Assembly (NCBI GenBank): GCA_012274445.1 | Contig: JAAROD010000015.1 | Span: forward strand, 434,001-498,000 | Length of the DNA stretch: 64,000 nt | Direction of reading: 5' to 3' | Source: Sclerotiophoma versabilis | Taxonomy: Eukaryota > Ascomycota > Dothideomycetes > Pleosporales > Didymellaceae | Part shown: positions 23,114-35,949 of the stretch, in pieces | Position numbering within the stretch: the stretch's first letter is position 1 | Layout: the number at the start of each line of letters is the position of its first letter | Program-made: the position numbers and the translations under genes | The notes under the pieces: generated by a model | What the model was told of the DNA's origin: nothing | Database searches by the model: none | What the model saw: the letters and a program-made list of their open reading frames with translations, nothing else

Positions 23114-24093
23114 ATGGCTGGACCTCTCAAGGCAGAATCCTCGCAAGAGAGGACATCTTCCCGAGACTCTCCCGAGCGGGGCAAGAAGCGCGCAAGTACG
23201 TTTTCATCCCAGCCTGGCTGGCGCATTGTCGCCTCGACGCTTGCTCTTGCCCATCCAACATGGTGCATACTGACCCAACTCCTCCGCCTGCAGGAACCCA
23301 GTCGATGCCACCGCCCGAGCTGCCAAAGCTTGTCGCTGAGCAGCACCAACCAATTCCTACCAACGACAAGGACTCGCAGCGCCTGATTGTAGTGCTCTGT
23401 AATGCTACGCTTGAGACGTACAAGGCGTCGCATGGCTCTGGTCGTGGCCCTGGCGGCAGGGAGGACAAGTACAACCTTCTCAATAGCGATGATCACATTG
23501 GTGTGATGCGCAAGATGGGCCGCGATATCAGTGAGGCGCGTCCAGATATCACGCACCAGGTACGTAGAAGTGAGGTGACAGCGACAGGAAGAGCCTGAGC
23601 TAACGTGGCGCCACAGTGTCTGCTCACTCTTCTTGATTCGCCTATCAACAAGGCAGGCAAGCTTCAAATCTACATCCAGACTGCGCGCAACGTCCTTATC
23701 AGGGTCAGCCCCACTGTGCGCATCCCGCGAACATTCAAGCGCTTTGCTGGTTTGATGGTCCAACTACTGCACAGGCACCAGATTCGATCAACTTCGTCCC
23801 AGGAGAAGCTGATCGAGGTGATCAAGAACCCTATCACTGATCACCTGCCGCCCAACTGCCGGAAGGTCACCCTCAGTTTCGATGCTGAGGTCGTGCGCCT
23901 GAGCGACTACATTGGTAGCCTCAACAAGAACGAGAGCATTGCAGTCTTTGTCGGTGCTATGGCGAAGGGCAACGATGACTTCGCAGACGCTATCAAAGAT
24001 GACAGCATCGGAATTAGCAACTTCAACCTCAGTGCCAGCGTTGCATGCAGCAAGTTCTGCCACGCAGCAGAGGATGTTTGGGGTATCTTCTAA
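23114..24093 (+). CDS. EMG1: 18S rRNA pseudouridine N1-methyltransferase Emg1/Nep1
   Basis: Exons 23114-23195, 23294-23559 and 23617-24093 give 274 residues; introns are 98 and 57 nt. After a short polar N-terminus the sequence follows the Nep1 SPOUT-methyltransferase family: [16 protein letters not shown], then [61 protein letters not shown] and the C-terminal [21 protein letters not shown]. Nep1 methylates a pseudouridine in the 18S rRNA and is needed for 40S subunit biogenesis in the nucleolus, with an extra structural role for the protein. The C-terminal FNLSAS..C segment belongs to the knotted SAM-binding region. The length is close to the yeast protein (252), and no break is visible. 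A CACGTG box lies upstream. Confidence 0.96.
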
Positions 24094-25613
24094 ATGCGGC
24101 AACGAACATCACAACAACGTCGTCATACTGCATGACTCTTAGTCCACAACGACTATTGGCCCACCATTAACAATCAACAAAGAGGAGGAAACGAAAAGCA
24201 CGGGAATCTAGGCAGCAGGACACGCATACTGGCCAAGATCGCAACATCAAAAGCCTGTGCGCTACTGTTATTGATTTTGAGCGTCTGCTTGAGTTTTCTT
24301 TTACAACAAAACAAAACCTCTGGCTCAACGTCCAAACATCGTTCTTCTATGAAGAATCGCAGAGCACTTCAACTTGCTCCGCATTACCTGTGTCTTTTCT
24401 TTGTCATCTGGCGTTACTACACTCTGTGTAGATGCGAACTGTAAGTGTGGTCTCGTCACTGTGATAGCAAGTACATTCACTGTCGTGTAAGATCCAGCCT
24501 ATCTGGTCCCACATCGGCAATCAAAGTGTATGGGTGTTGCGGCTCTGGAGATGCCTCGGATCCATGGTATAGACTAGCTCCCTCGGTCTTCCGATTTCAC
24601 ACGAATAGTAAGCGGTAGTCGTACGTCATCATTTTCGCCCAAGATGCTGGGCTTGTGTTACAAGTATCTTCCTGGTTGTGCACTTGCCACTATACTTCTC
24701 GAGGCTAATGGAGGGGCATGTCGCGTGTCGCGCCTGCATCGGGAGACGGACGGTAAGGATCCAGTGACTGGTAAGCTACGTCGATCTCCCTTGATATCGA
24801 AAGAACGTATTAAAAAGCAACATGTCGTTCTACTCTTGGTCTTATATGCAGCACACTTCCTATCAAGCAACGTGGAGGTAATGAGACGGTCCATGGAATG
24901 CACGCGCTACCTTGCAATTGCACCAGCAGGGCAATAGTACGTCACATCTTTAGCCCCATGGGGACGGTGAAATCTGATTGCATGATGATGCCTGCCTTGG
25001 CCTCGTTGTATGTATACTTATTCCATCGCAGGCCTCAATTTACAAGGATGTCACACCATAACGATCGTGCAGCGCGGCACATGTGGCAGACCCAGACCGC
25101 AGGTAATAAAAGCGGATGCGCGCGACAGGCGGTCAAAATTCAAGATCGAGGTTTGCACTGCTGCTCAGCGAATTGCGCAGCGTGAAGCGGGACTAGTCTT
25201 CACTAACGGCTCCGGCCCGCCGCCCAGATCAAATCAAAGTCACTGCCTGCTCGCTTACACCACCGCTACCTTAGCTGCAGATGCAGGACATGTGGCAGCA
25301 TGAGGAAGACTTTGACAACGGCCTCCCTGATATCCAACAGGAGCAGTGGGGCGTGCTAGAAGCGGCTTTCCCGCAGGGGGTTGGAATGCCTGGTAATTCC
25401 GTTCACGATGCATCGAGACTCTGCAGCCGAATGGGGTCCTGATATAAACCTCGAAGGTCATACCGGTACTTTCTCCTTGCACCATCGACACGCGTCTTGC
25501 CGGATCCGAACTGCTTCTTGAAGAGTTCTCGAACGCTCCTCTTCTCTATACATATTCTTGTCGTGCATCGTATTATTGTAATCCATCCGCTTTTCTTGTT
25601 CGACGCCTTCACA
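24094..25613. other. Intergenic 1.5 kb
   Basis: The 3' flank of EMG1 and promoter side of the VOC-domain gene. Short open frames carry no motifs, and no repeats stand out. Confidence 0.5.
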
Positions 25614-27727
25614 ATGCCTGTTTCTCATATCGGTCTGACGGTCTCGCATCTTCCAGCTTCATCGTCGTTCTTTCTGTCTGCTCTTCAACCCCTTGGCTAC
25701 AGGTACTTGGGGCAGCAAGGCCACCAAGTTGGCTTTGGGATACGCGAAGCAGACTTCTTCTTGAGCCAGGAGACCCCTGGGTAAATTTGCCAATCCATGT
25801 TCAAGTACACCGTAACTGATAGTAAGCTAGTATCAAAGCCGGTGCAGCACACGTCGCGTTCACCGCTACAAGTCGCACAGCTGTTCGAGAGTTTTACTCT
25901 GCCGCCCTGAATGCCGGAGGGAGACCTAATGGATCGCCAGCATGCCGGACTGACGATGATAGTCACTTCAACGCTGCAGTCTTCGACTTGGACGGTAACA
26001 GCATCGAAGTTGTGTACAGCGGTGCACCAGATTGCCGAGACGACGGGACCATAATCTCGCACAGCAGGGTCATCACATGGGAGCGGACCGTCTCGCAGAG
26101 CATGCGCGACGATGCTAGTGTCATCAGCTCACGCACAGCTAGATCGGTTGCGAAAGCTCCAACCGAGGTGTCTAAAGCACCGTCAGTCGCCTCGAAAGCA
26201 CCAAGTGTCGTCTCAAAAGCACCAAGCGTTGCCAGGAGTAACTCTGAACCTGCTGCCGTTCCTCAGGTCGCTCCGCCTGCTGCGAGTAGTAGTGGTGACG
26301 CTGCCAAAACTCTCGTTGGAACTCTCCTCGGAGCAGCCGCTGGTGCAGCAGTCGCTTACGCGTTCGTGCGTAGCGAAAGAGATAGTGCAAGGAAAGAGGC
26401 GGACTTCAGCGCGTTCATGGAGGCGAAGAACACGGTCAAGGCTGCTGTGGGCCAGCTCGCTCAGGCCTCAACACCACCCCAGCCACCCATGCAAGACCCA
26501 CCGCCAACTTACGAACCAGCCCCCTCCGTGGCCAGATCAGTCGCCTCAGTACACCGCAACGATGACACGGGGTCTATTGTCTCTGCTTCACCGTCTCGAG
26601 CGTCGCAAATGCCAAGCGTCCATGGCCAGAAACAGATCGAAGCCGCGCCCGCGAGCTATTATGCACCCGCACCCTCACACGTATCCCTGTCTCGATCGCA
26701 GACTGCAGAGCCTCTCCAGATTGAGTATGCGCCCGCGCGGTCTGTTGCAGGGTCTGACATGCGATCACGCTTCAGCGCTTCTCGTTCTATGACAAGTCCA
26801 GAGATGCGGACCATCGAAGCGGCTAGAAGTGTTGCATCAGTGTCCACGGCCAAACCTGAGAGCAGGGCACCTTCTCGAGCCCAGAGCGTTGCCCACAGCA
26901 CTGCACCCAGCTCTCTGATATCATCTTTTGTGCCTGACAATGTTTCAAGAAAGCCCGAGGGCAGCGTTTACTCGCATCATTCCAGTAGATCTAAGGCCAA
27001 GTCGTCACATAGTCACGCGTCGAAACACAGCTCGCATTCAAGACATACAAGCAGCCGCAGCAAAGAGGATTCATCTCCCTCACCGCCGCCACCAGCCTCG
27101 GAAGCTCCCTCGAAGAAGCCGTCGAAAGCAGCATCTGTCATTAGCAGTATTCTAGGTCGCGATAAGAAGTCGTCAGCCGACAGTGATTTTATCGACGACT
27201 TGGAGATTGAAGAGCTCACTGAAGACGATTATGAGACGGTAGTGCCTAGTGACAGCATTAGTCAAGCCGGCTCATCACGCCGCACTCACCGCCGCAAGCA
27301 TCGTAGCAGAACAGACGAGCTCAAGGAAGAGGCTGGTACCACCGTCAGCAAGTCCTCCCATCGCTCACATCGATCGCACCGCTCGCACAAATCGCGCTCG
27401 CACCACGATGATTCCGACTCGGACCACTCGACCGAGTCAAGGAGGAAGCACCGCAGCAGTCGGCCTACGATTGTATCTGAGCCCAGCGATGCGAGTACGA
27501 TCAAGCCGGCCAAGCCTTCTTCTTCCTCGAGAGACAAGGAGAGGCGGAAGGACTCGGTTACTGAGGGCAGCAAGTACGATGACTTGTTTGACCAGGTGCA
27601 ATATGGACATGGCTCTGTACCTGTGAGGGGCATCACGCCCAGTATGATCAATGCTTCGACTAACAATAAGAACAGAAGCGTCATTAGCTTCGCGTTGGGG
27701 CAGAAGATCAAGGCGTTTGAGGGCTAG
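25614..27727 (+). CDS. VOC (glyoxalase-fold) domain fused to a Gly-rich hydrophobic segment and Ser-rich tail
   Basis: Exons 25614-25780 and 25831-27727 (50-nt intron) give 687 residues. Residues 1-120 form a vicinal-oxygen-chelate domain: SHIGLTV with H5, then HVAFTA after the intron and DGNSIEVVY near the end, where the metal-binding His and Glu are expected. Five KAP-type units (KAPTEVS, KAPSVAS, KAPSVVS and similar) follow at about 164-190. A hydrophobic, Gly/Ala-rich segment, TLVGTLLGAAAGAAVAYAF (217-235), has GxxxG spacing and could insert in a membrane or drive self-association. The remaining 450 residues are Ser, Arg, Lys and His rich (for example SSHSHASKHSSHSRH and KSSHRSHRSHRSHKSRSHH) with acidic patches, and look disordered. 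The C-terminus has a possible conserved FDQVQYGHGSVPVRG. The reaction is unknown; the VOC domain may act as a small-molecule sensor or dioxygenase-like enzyme. Confidence 0.85.
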
Positions 27728-27999
27728 CGGTAGAAGGGTGATAGAGGCGCATGGATAGATTGCAGGACGCCAGCAATGGTGAAATAATCTTCTTATTCAG
27801 TCTTGTGTCGCACATGGTGTCTGAAGTGCTTGAAGTCAATGTAATCTACGACGTCTTCTCACCGTGCTGAAGGACGCCGTGAGCCACGATGGTGCTCGTG
27901 GGGCTGCTGCACTAGTGGTCTGCCCCGCTTGCCGGACTCGTCCACGCACAACGCGGATTTTCTTGCACCTACACACACCTTTGGACACCACACACAACC

Positions 28000-28986
28000 A
28001 TGGGCGCCGCATTCGACTTTGCGCCGGAACGGCCAGAGCACATCCAGACCGTCCTCGATGGCCTGGACAGATACAACCCCGAGACGACGGGCACGTTCCA
28101 GGACTATGTCATGGCGCAGTGCGAGAACCAGACGTACGACTGCTACGCGAACCTGGCCCTGTTGAAGCTGTACGTTGACCCCCGGGCGCTGCACCCCTCT
28201 GTTGCATGATGAGCAAACAACCACAACGTTTCCTATTACCCGAGGTCAGGAGATTGAATCCCTCCCCCGCTGAAGTTTATCATATTAGCTCTATCTGAAC
28301 GCAACCCATTCTCCTTTCTCCTATACCCGCTTTCTTCGCAGGCCACCACTGACCGCCGCACCGCAGCTACCAGTTCAACCCCCACCTCGCCCGCGACGAG
28401 ACCATCACAAACATCCTCGTCAAGGCCCTCACCGTCTTCCCCAGCCCCGACTTCTCCCTCTGCCTCTCCCTGCTGCCCGTCCACACCCTGGCCCCTCTCT
28501 CCTCGGCCGCACACAACCCCGCCGCCGGCGACGCCCCGCTCTCCGAGGCCGTACAGAAGCTGAACGAGCTGAAGAACCTGCTCGAGGGCGCCGACTACGC
28601 CACCTTCTGGTCTACTCTGGACTCGGACGACCTGTACGCCGATCTGATCGCCGACGTCGCTGGCTTCGAGGAGCTGATGCGCGTCCGCATCGCTGCCACC
28701 GTCAGCCAGGCTGTGCGTGAGGTTGACCAGACCATCCTCGAGTCCTGGCTGAACCTGTCGGGCAACGAGTTCGAGCACTTCGTCGGCAGCGTCTGTGGCT
28801 GGACCGTCGAGGCCGGCAAGGTCAAGGTGCCCATCAACAAGGACAACGAGGCCAAGGGCACCGTCGTGAGGGAGAACGTCAAATTTGATCGTAAGCCACC
28901 CCTTGTCCAAGGCGCTGCTATGCCTACTAACACACCCTACAGAGTTTGCACGCGTCATCAAGAGGGCGTACGAGCAGCCCGCATGA
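28000..28986 (+). CDS. Translation initiation factor eIF3 subunit K
   Basis: Exons 28000-28169, 28367-28890 and 28943-28986 give 245 residues. Intron 1 is 197 nt, long for this window, and intron 2 is 52 nt. The N-terminus ([18 protein letters not shown]) and [17 protein letters not shown] match eIF3k, followed by the PCI/winged-helix-like half with FATVSQ-type helices ([19 protein letters not shown]) and [14 protein letters not shown]. The last exon supplies only 14 residues ([13 protein letters not shown]). eIF3k is a non-core subunit of the eIF3 complex on the 40S ribosome, present in filamentous fungi and animals and absent from S. cerevisiae. The join QYQ/FNP at intron 1 uses the AG at 28366, which keeps the family sequence; reading through would stop within a few codons. 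Confidence 0.95.
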
Positions 28987-29650
28987 GCGATGAATGCATG
29001 ACACGACGACACGAGACGACGGACATGAGCTTTATAAGGAGAGTGCGCGCTCGGCGAAGCATGCGGCGGAGCATGGATGGGCGTTGAGGAGCCTGGCTGC
29101 TGCAGCCTGCACAGAGGACGTGATAGTCACTCCACCCACACACAGCAATGGACTTGAGCTTGCACCTGCAAAGCTTGTATATACCCCAGCGAAAGACTAT
29201 AGCGCACTGCCATGACCTCCACTCTGCAGTCAACAAAGCCGAGAAAGGCCGACGCCGTAGACTACGGGCGGGGTCAGGTAGATGATGAGAATACATCAAA
29301 AGCAACACGCCCATCCAAGTCGCAACGCTTGTCGTACACTGTGATCACAGAGAAAGCCCAAACCCATTCATGCCCACGTTAGCCCACACGCAGCTCCAAG
29401 GGCACTTTAGCATCTACACGTTGAACCAGCAGGCAGCATCGAGAGTTCCAGGAGCAGTGTTGAGATCCCATTAAGCTGCTGACAAAAACCTGCGGTGTAG
29501 CCTCTCTAGAATCAGCTATTTCGGACACTGGCAAGTTTGTGAAAGTGAGAGTGGTTAATGTAGATATTAGTGATATGTGAACGAATAAACGGGTTGATCC
29601 AGTGCGTCTCTCATACCGAGTTCGAACTTCACAGCTTGACTTTTGACTAC
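28987..29650. other. Intergenic between converging eIF3k and 2OG-oxygenase genes
   Basis: The 3' flanks of two converging genes, 660 bp. Nothing else recognised. Confidence 0.5.
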
Positions 29651-30749
29651 TCACTCCTCTGCCTCTTTGTAAAGCGCGGCCATGCGCATCTGCACATACC
29701 CCCACGCCGTAACACTCTCGTACTTCTTTGGCTTTTCAGTACTCCAACAACCCGGTAGCGCTTCAATCAGCGTGTCTGGATCCGCCGTTGCAAAGAACGG
29801 AATCGAGTATCTATCAGCCACCATTCCATCGCCGACTCTGTCACTCTGACCTGGCGGGCACACAACCCGGTGCACCGTGCTCTTCCAGCGGTCATTACTC
29901 CATCTCGCCATCAAGTCGCCAATATTGACCAGGACCGCGTCTGCCACGGGCTCGACGGGGTGAAACTGGCCTGGGTGGTGGGGGTCTTCAATTTCCAATC
30001 CGCCAACCGCGTCTTGGAAGAGCAGGGTGAGCGTGCCGAAATCAGAGTGCGCGTTGATCCTGCTGCGTATGTTGTGTGCGAGCTCCGAGGTGGGCAGAGA
30101 GGGATAGTGTAGTAGTCGAAGCTGGAAGAGACTCCGACTATGCGTCTTGCTCAGCCCCTCCTCAACGCCCAAAGCCGTACCCAGCGCGTCGAGAACCCGG
30201 TGCACAAGGCCCTGGCACTCGGAAAAGAAGTCCTCCATGAAGCTGCGGAAACCCGGCAGCGCATCCTCGGGAAGCCAGATATTGGGTTGCATGTCATCGG
30301 TGGTATTTCCAGACTCGAAAGACTCCTTGTAGTCTGGGACCTCGCGGATCTTGTTGATTTCATTCGCGTCGTACTCATGCTGGCTCACTTTCTCGCGACC
30401 TGGCGCTGAGTAGCCGCGGTGGTGAGAACCGCCTGGTGGGTGGGGAGCCTTCATCTTCGTGTCCAAGGGCAGGGCGAAGAACTTCTGTGACTATGGGCCT
30501 GGTCAGTAGTGATTCAAATGACATCCTGAAAGACAAGACGAGTGGCATATCAGAATGGGTTATAGTAGGACGAGGATCGTGTACCCATTCGAAACATTCT
30601 GTCACTCGTGCATGGGGAATGCCGTAGTTTTTGAGATATACAAAGCCTGCGCTGCGAAACGCGTTGTCGATTTCTTGAGCGACAGAAATCTTATCGTGTG
30701 AGTCTGAGCCTGAGTACGCGCTGAAGTCAACCACGGGGACGTTCGCCAT
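29651..30749 (-). CDS. 2-oxoglutarate/Fe(II)-dependent oxygenase (isopenicillin-N-synthase-like)
   Basis: Exons 30749-30585 and 30490-29651 (94-nt intron) give 334 residues. The N-terminal DIOX_N domain begins VPVVDFSAY and contains AGFVYLKNYGIP and SQKFFALP. The catalytic double-stranded beta helix has the iron ligands H203 and D205 (NAHSDFGTLTLL) and H262 (STVHRVV), plus the 2-oxoglutarate-binding R282xS284 (DRYSIPFF). All are intact. Members hydroxylate, desaturate or close rings in small molecules; gibberellin- and flavonoid-type oxygenases are close relatives by fold only. No signal peptide is seen, so it is likely cytosolic. No backbone synthase lies next to it, so a secondary-metabolite role is not supported by context. 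Confidence 0.92.
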
Positions 30750-31272
30750 CTTGCGCTCGCTTTCACTATGTCTGGTTCGCGGAAATGGTGTTGTTAAGAA
30801 AGCGAAGTATTTGAGAACAAGGCAGATGCTGTCTGAGTAAGGAAATAGCGATGTGCTGACCTGCAGGTGTTAGTGTAACGTCTTGACCAATGGATGGATC
30901 ATTGCTCAGTAAGCCAACCTTTGACGTCAGTTAAGAACCAATAACGTAGATACATTGGAAGTTTTGGTGTTGATACCGTACGCGATCTTATGCATCAATT
31001 AACATCTACGTCCCCCACACACAGATCGACAATAGCAAACAGACCACCAGCACCTGAAAGTCAAACCCCGCTATGCAAATCACCCAGCCAAATCTAACTC
31101 TTGCAAATCGCCCGCCAAGGTAGGAAACTGCCTTCTCAACAGGCAAGTAATAGCCCTCGCCCCCTTGTGCGAACAATTCCTGTCACCCAAAGTCATGTGT
31201 GCAGGGTATCCACTTACCCAATACCCAATTACTTTGCTCTGGTATCCGCTTGTCCACAATCTTCGCGTCGTC
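30750..31272. other. Intergenic upstream of the 2OG-oxygenase gene
   Basis: The promoter side of the oxygenase and 3' flank of the exportin gene, about 520 bp. Nothing else recognised. Confidence 0.5.
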
Positions 31273-34200
31273 CTACGACTCACCAAACATATCCGCAACT
31301 CCTCCCAAGTTCGGGCTCGTACCTCTTACAATGGTAGGCGTCTGATCGACAGCCATGTACTGCTCCATAGCTGCACTCCTCTTCTTGGGTGCACTGCGTT
31401 GAATCTTGCCCTGCTCGTGGATGCTCACGCCCTTGATACTACTCAACAAGTCCAAGACGATAGAACGCTGCATACGCTCATCGCTTCTGTTGCTCCCACG
31501 TAGCTTTGTGAGACGGCGGTCGACGCGGTACTGATCACCCATACCCGGAAGCGAGAGAATGATAGACCGTGGGACGTCTTCGTCGAGGTGGATGATGCCT
31601 GCAATGAGGGACGCAAGTTCCTTCTGGCAGTCGACGAAATAGGGCTCGTGGAGTGACGTGATTGCGGATTTGAGGATGTCATTGCAGAAGTAGTCGCGGA
31701 TGGGAGACTTCTCTTTGAAGCGCGGGAGGAGAGTGCGCAAGACGCGGACGATAGTAACGACTGAGCGGGTATCGCGGACACGGATTGTGGAGTTACAGAA
31801 CATGAGAATGGGCTCGAGGACGGCGGGGGTGGTGAGGAGGAATTCGCACGTTGGAGGGCCGCTGTTGTCGCGTTGGGTTTGGTCCTCTGAGCGGCCAAAT
31901 TCTGTGTAAAGTTAGCACTGTCTTGTAAAAACATGCAAAATGCGCAATCATCTACGACGACAGTAAAGCCATGAGTTTAGTGGCACCACTAGGTTTGACG
32001 TACCTTGTCTCGAGTCAAGGAGGACTGCGACAAGCGACACAGATGAGTACGTAAGCTGACGAAGAATACTTTCTGTCTTCATCTCATCTGTCAGGTTATC
32101 GTTTTCCCCTGACTCAGCTATCTGACGAGCGACCTCGTTCCACTCTGTCGAAATCTTCCTATCCAGCTCCCTGAACAGACCTTGAATCATAGGCGGCAGG
32201 AAGTGTGATCGAAGATGCGGTGGACACCCTTCGATGAGGTGCGTTGAGACGGTAAGCAGAACAGACAGGTGGTGTGCTGTCAGGGCGTGAGCGTGGCCGA
32301 AGAGCGCCTGGCTGAGGGGTCCAGGAAGTTCAGAGATGCCGTAGAAATGGTCTCGAAACTTCGTCAGGGAATACAAGATGTAATACGAGCTTTCTCTGAT
32401 TTGTCGCACAGTGCCTCTGATTGTTGATGCGAAGCCTTCATAGGTAGACTTGGAACCACTGACTCTCGCGAAGAAATCATCTCTGCTCTCTGTCGAAATA
32501 CCAGCCTGCCAGAAACGATCTGTCAACACCCTGCGAATGACTTGCTGCAGCTCGGGTGGTAGGTATGACCAATTGCTGTCAATGTCATTGAACGCTTGGG
32601 CATGGCTGACAAGCTGGAGAAGGTTGGGAAGCAGCGTTGGAATCGCTTCTGCCCACAGCGCGGCAGCAGTCTCGTACGCTGGGGAGCCATCTCTCAACTT
32701 TTCAGTGGAAGCGGCAAGCAGAGTCTTGGTCAAACGTAATGGAAGTTGTTGCGATCGCTCAAGTACTGCAGCTTGCAGTGCTTGACCTTCGCTTCCCAAT
32801 GGTTGATTTGACCAGTCCTGTACGCCACGGAAATTGTTTGCGGCGAGAAACTCCGGCAGTTGACGCATACCAAGGATGCCGCAGAAGGACTGGAATTCTG
32901 AGATGGACTTGGAGAACCCATCATTACTCCATGCATCCTTGACCTGGTTCAACATCTGCCTCATGCGTTGTTCTTGTGTAGCCTTGTCTAATGTCGTGCA
33001 TCTATGAATGATAATGAAAAGAAAAGCGGAATACGCCATCCGCTGGCGCTCGTCGGTCGTAGGATCAGCGATCATCTCGTTGACCTTGTTTTCTAGTTGG
33101 TCGTATACGTTCATAAAGTCATCGGCAAACTTCATCGCCAGCTTTTGCATCTCCAAACTACAGATACGCTCAAGATCCTTGACTGCGTCTGAGTACTGGG
33201 CAAACTCGGGGTTGTCGGCAAGTCGAATGGTGAGCATGTACTCAAGGAAACTCAATGCGAAGGCAGAGCGATCTGGTAATGCTTTTGTTGAGAAAGTAGA
33301 CATGAGCGAGATGACCTTCTTCGCAATCTCAGGGTCTTCGAACCGTGCTTGTAGGATTTGTCGCCCCCACTCCTCGAACGAGTTCTCCATGGTTGCGCGC
33401 TTTCGCTCATCCTCTTGCATATCTTCGCCCTGCGTATTAAGCCACTTCAGATAGCCTTTGATTGCCGCATCGATAATTGTGACCTGAGCATCGACTTGTA
33501 GGACGGCAGCGGAATTCTTGAAGAATGTCTGCGGCTGAAAAGCAGGCTTGTCGCTGTAGAGGTTTGAGAGCATGTTGGTGGCTTGGGCAAGGATGTGTTG
33601 CATAGCCTCGACTGGTGTTCGTCGGACAAGAACCTCGATGATGTCTGCACAAAACCTACGGTAGTTGCCTAGAAAGGCATGACGTTCTGGCACTGTATCA
33701 ATGTCCTCGTTCAAGAACTGTAAAGTGACATCTTCTGTGTCCTCAGGCAACGACTCGTAGCGGATCAGACGTGCACAGCATGTTTCCAGAAGGCCGCCGA
33801 CCATTGACGTAACAACTTCAGAATCTCGAACGACGCGTGATCGCAACAACTTCGTCCAGCAGTGAAGCACAGGGATTGAGACGACGAGGCTAGGGTTCCG
33901 TAGGATATCGTAGAGGAAACCGAAGATACCGGCAAGGTCACTGCCTTCAGGGATATTTTGTGGCTTTTGTTCGATGAAGAGGCCAAGGCTGTTAGCCAAC
34001 TGTTGAGATATTAGCAAGATCTCAGGTGTATCATTTGATATACACGGATGTCATACCTCTGATAGCTTCTTGCACAACATGTACTTCTGGTCGTCCAGGT
34101 CGTCGATATTCATGTCTGATAATGTCCAGTTGTACACCTCACGTAGTAGCGAGACACTACCGGGTGTGAACATTGGGCAAACCAATTGCTGGAACTCATC

Positions 34201-35186
34201 GTCGTGAAGATGGCTTCGACTGTAGATGGATTGCAAGACTTCGACGGCAGCCTGTGTTTGTTAGTGGTAATCACGTCCACGATCGAGACATTCCATACTA
34301 GCTGCAACTCTACTACCGGAATCGACAGCGCCTTGCACACCGCTTCGATGACTCCAGTCGCAGCTATCGCCTTGGGAATGATCCAGGGCATAGCAGCTCG
34401 AAGCGCGTTCATCGTCTTGGCGCCAGATGACCGAATTGCCTCTTGGTTCTGGTAGTCTTGCCCCAGGCACCAGCTCAAGTTGTCACACAATCTCTTCAAC
34501 CATCCTTTGTCCCCACATCGCACGTCCAGGCTCTTGTCTCGCGTAGGGAGCTGCTCTTGCAGTACTTGCAGTGGTGTGAAGATCTCAACGCATGCGCGAC
34601 CCAGATCGCTGCCTCGGAGACCGGCCGTGGCATCTTCGCGGTTGAAGACCTCCTCAGACAGCGTTTCGAGGACGTAGAGTACGATGGCTTGGTGGTGCAG
34701 TGACGTCGTCCAGAGGGACACGAGCTGCTCGTCCATATTCAACCACTCTGCGCCCCAGCTTCTTTTCGCAACTTCGGTCCACAGCTGTGCAACTTTGTTC
34801 CTGAAATACACCTGGTCATTCTCCACGACATTCCTAGCGAGCTCGAGCACATAGTCCTTCAGCACAGCACCCTGTTCGACGGTGAACTCATCCCAGTTGT
34901 ATTTGATCGAGTACTCCAGCAGGCCGAGGCCATAGTATCTGACGTGCACGAGCTGCGACTGGTCGGCGGCGAGTGTGTAGCCATGTAAAGGTGCATTGGG
35001 GTCCCGCTTTGCTTGCTCGAGATATTCGGTCGCTTGACGGCGGGTTTCGTTGCTCGAGGTGGGTGCGTAGATGGCTTGGATGGCTTCCAGCACCTGTGAA
35101 AAGTCGGAGGTGTGGCCGTTGCCCTGTGGTGCAGCACCGCCGCCATTCTGGAGGACTTGCGGGGCTCCGTCCGCCGCAGCGTTCAT
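31273..35186 (-). CDS. Exportin-5 / Msn5-type karyopherin
   Basis: Exons 35186-34299, 34251-34057, 33999-32004 and 31901-31273 give 1235 residues, close to yeast Msn5 (1224). Introns are 47, 57 and 102 nt with clean branch sites. The N-terminal half follows the exportin-5 family: SSNETRRQATEYLEQ, VRYYGLGLLEYSIKY, FRNKVAQLWTEVAKRSWGAEW and LVSLWTTSL, corresponding to the Ran-binding HEAT repeats. The rest is a helical repeat array with no enzyme motif, ending in a basic region (APKKRSAAMEQ) and a short Gly-rich tail. Family members carry phosphoproteins and certain RNAs out of the nucleus in a Ran-GTP-dependent way. The frame is open for another 110 residues upstream to an ATG at 35516, but that part is low-complexity and lacks family support, so MNAAADG was chosen as the start. 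Confidence 0.93.
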
Positions 35187-35949
35187 CGTCGAGGCGGCTG
35201 CCAAGGTGTGCAGCTTTCGCGGAGCTAGGCCAAGCCCTGAAAAGATGTCCTGCTCCTTGATCAATACGGGTGCAGGTCGTGATGATGCTGGCTGTGCGGG
35301 GTTTGCGTGGTTCGGGGCGTGGGGTGCTCTTGGGCAACTAACTGGGAGAGAGAATGGACGATGCACAAGTTTGGAAGACAAGAAGCTTTGGCGCTCTCCG
35401 CCGTGACCGCTCGACCCAAAATCCGGTGAAGGGTGCAACGTGTTAGCACACGGTCGCTGCTTGCATAAACATGGTGCACTGCTGTGTGCAATGTACGGTG
35501 AAGAGACCAGACTCATTATTCACGTTGCCGTCTCACAGACGCGTCTCGTAGGCTGACATGCAATAAAACGCGTCGCGCGGTCAGCTGCCTAACAGGCAGG
35601 CTCAGGTTCAGGAAGCTACTCGTGTCCAGGTCTACCGTGCAACACCAGCTACTATATGCATTTGCCCATCGACTGACCGCACCACAGCTTCAGAGTACGG
35701 TGAGTATCAGGTGCGACGGTAGGCCCGAACAATTTGCGCGCAATAAAGCTGACGGCGTGACCTGAGGGTCGAACGACATTACATCAGAGTGGGTGCTGAT
35801 AGGCTAGACCGCAACCAACACAAGCTGAGCACCGATACCCGACATCCTGGACATGCTCATCCAAAGGATCCGTATCTGCTCGTGTAGGGGACATGTATCG
35901 CGGGGAAATAGTGTAACCATCGCCTGATGATCGTCCTCAATGCTTGCAT
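35187..35949. other. Intergenic, exportin promoter side
   Basis: A 760-bp gap between the exportin start and the 3' end of the GH5 gene, both on the minus strand. The first 330 bp are open in frame with the exportin but look like leader sequence. Nothing else seen. Confidence 0.45.

Noticed and set aside
28236..29012. 258-codon minus-strand frame opposite eIF3k
   Set aside because: It is the antisense shadow of eIF3k exon 2; codon bias and homology both support the plus strand.
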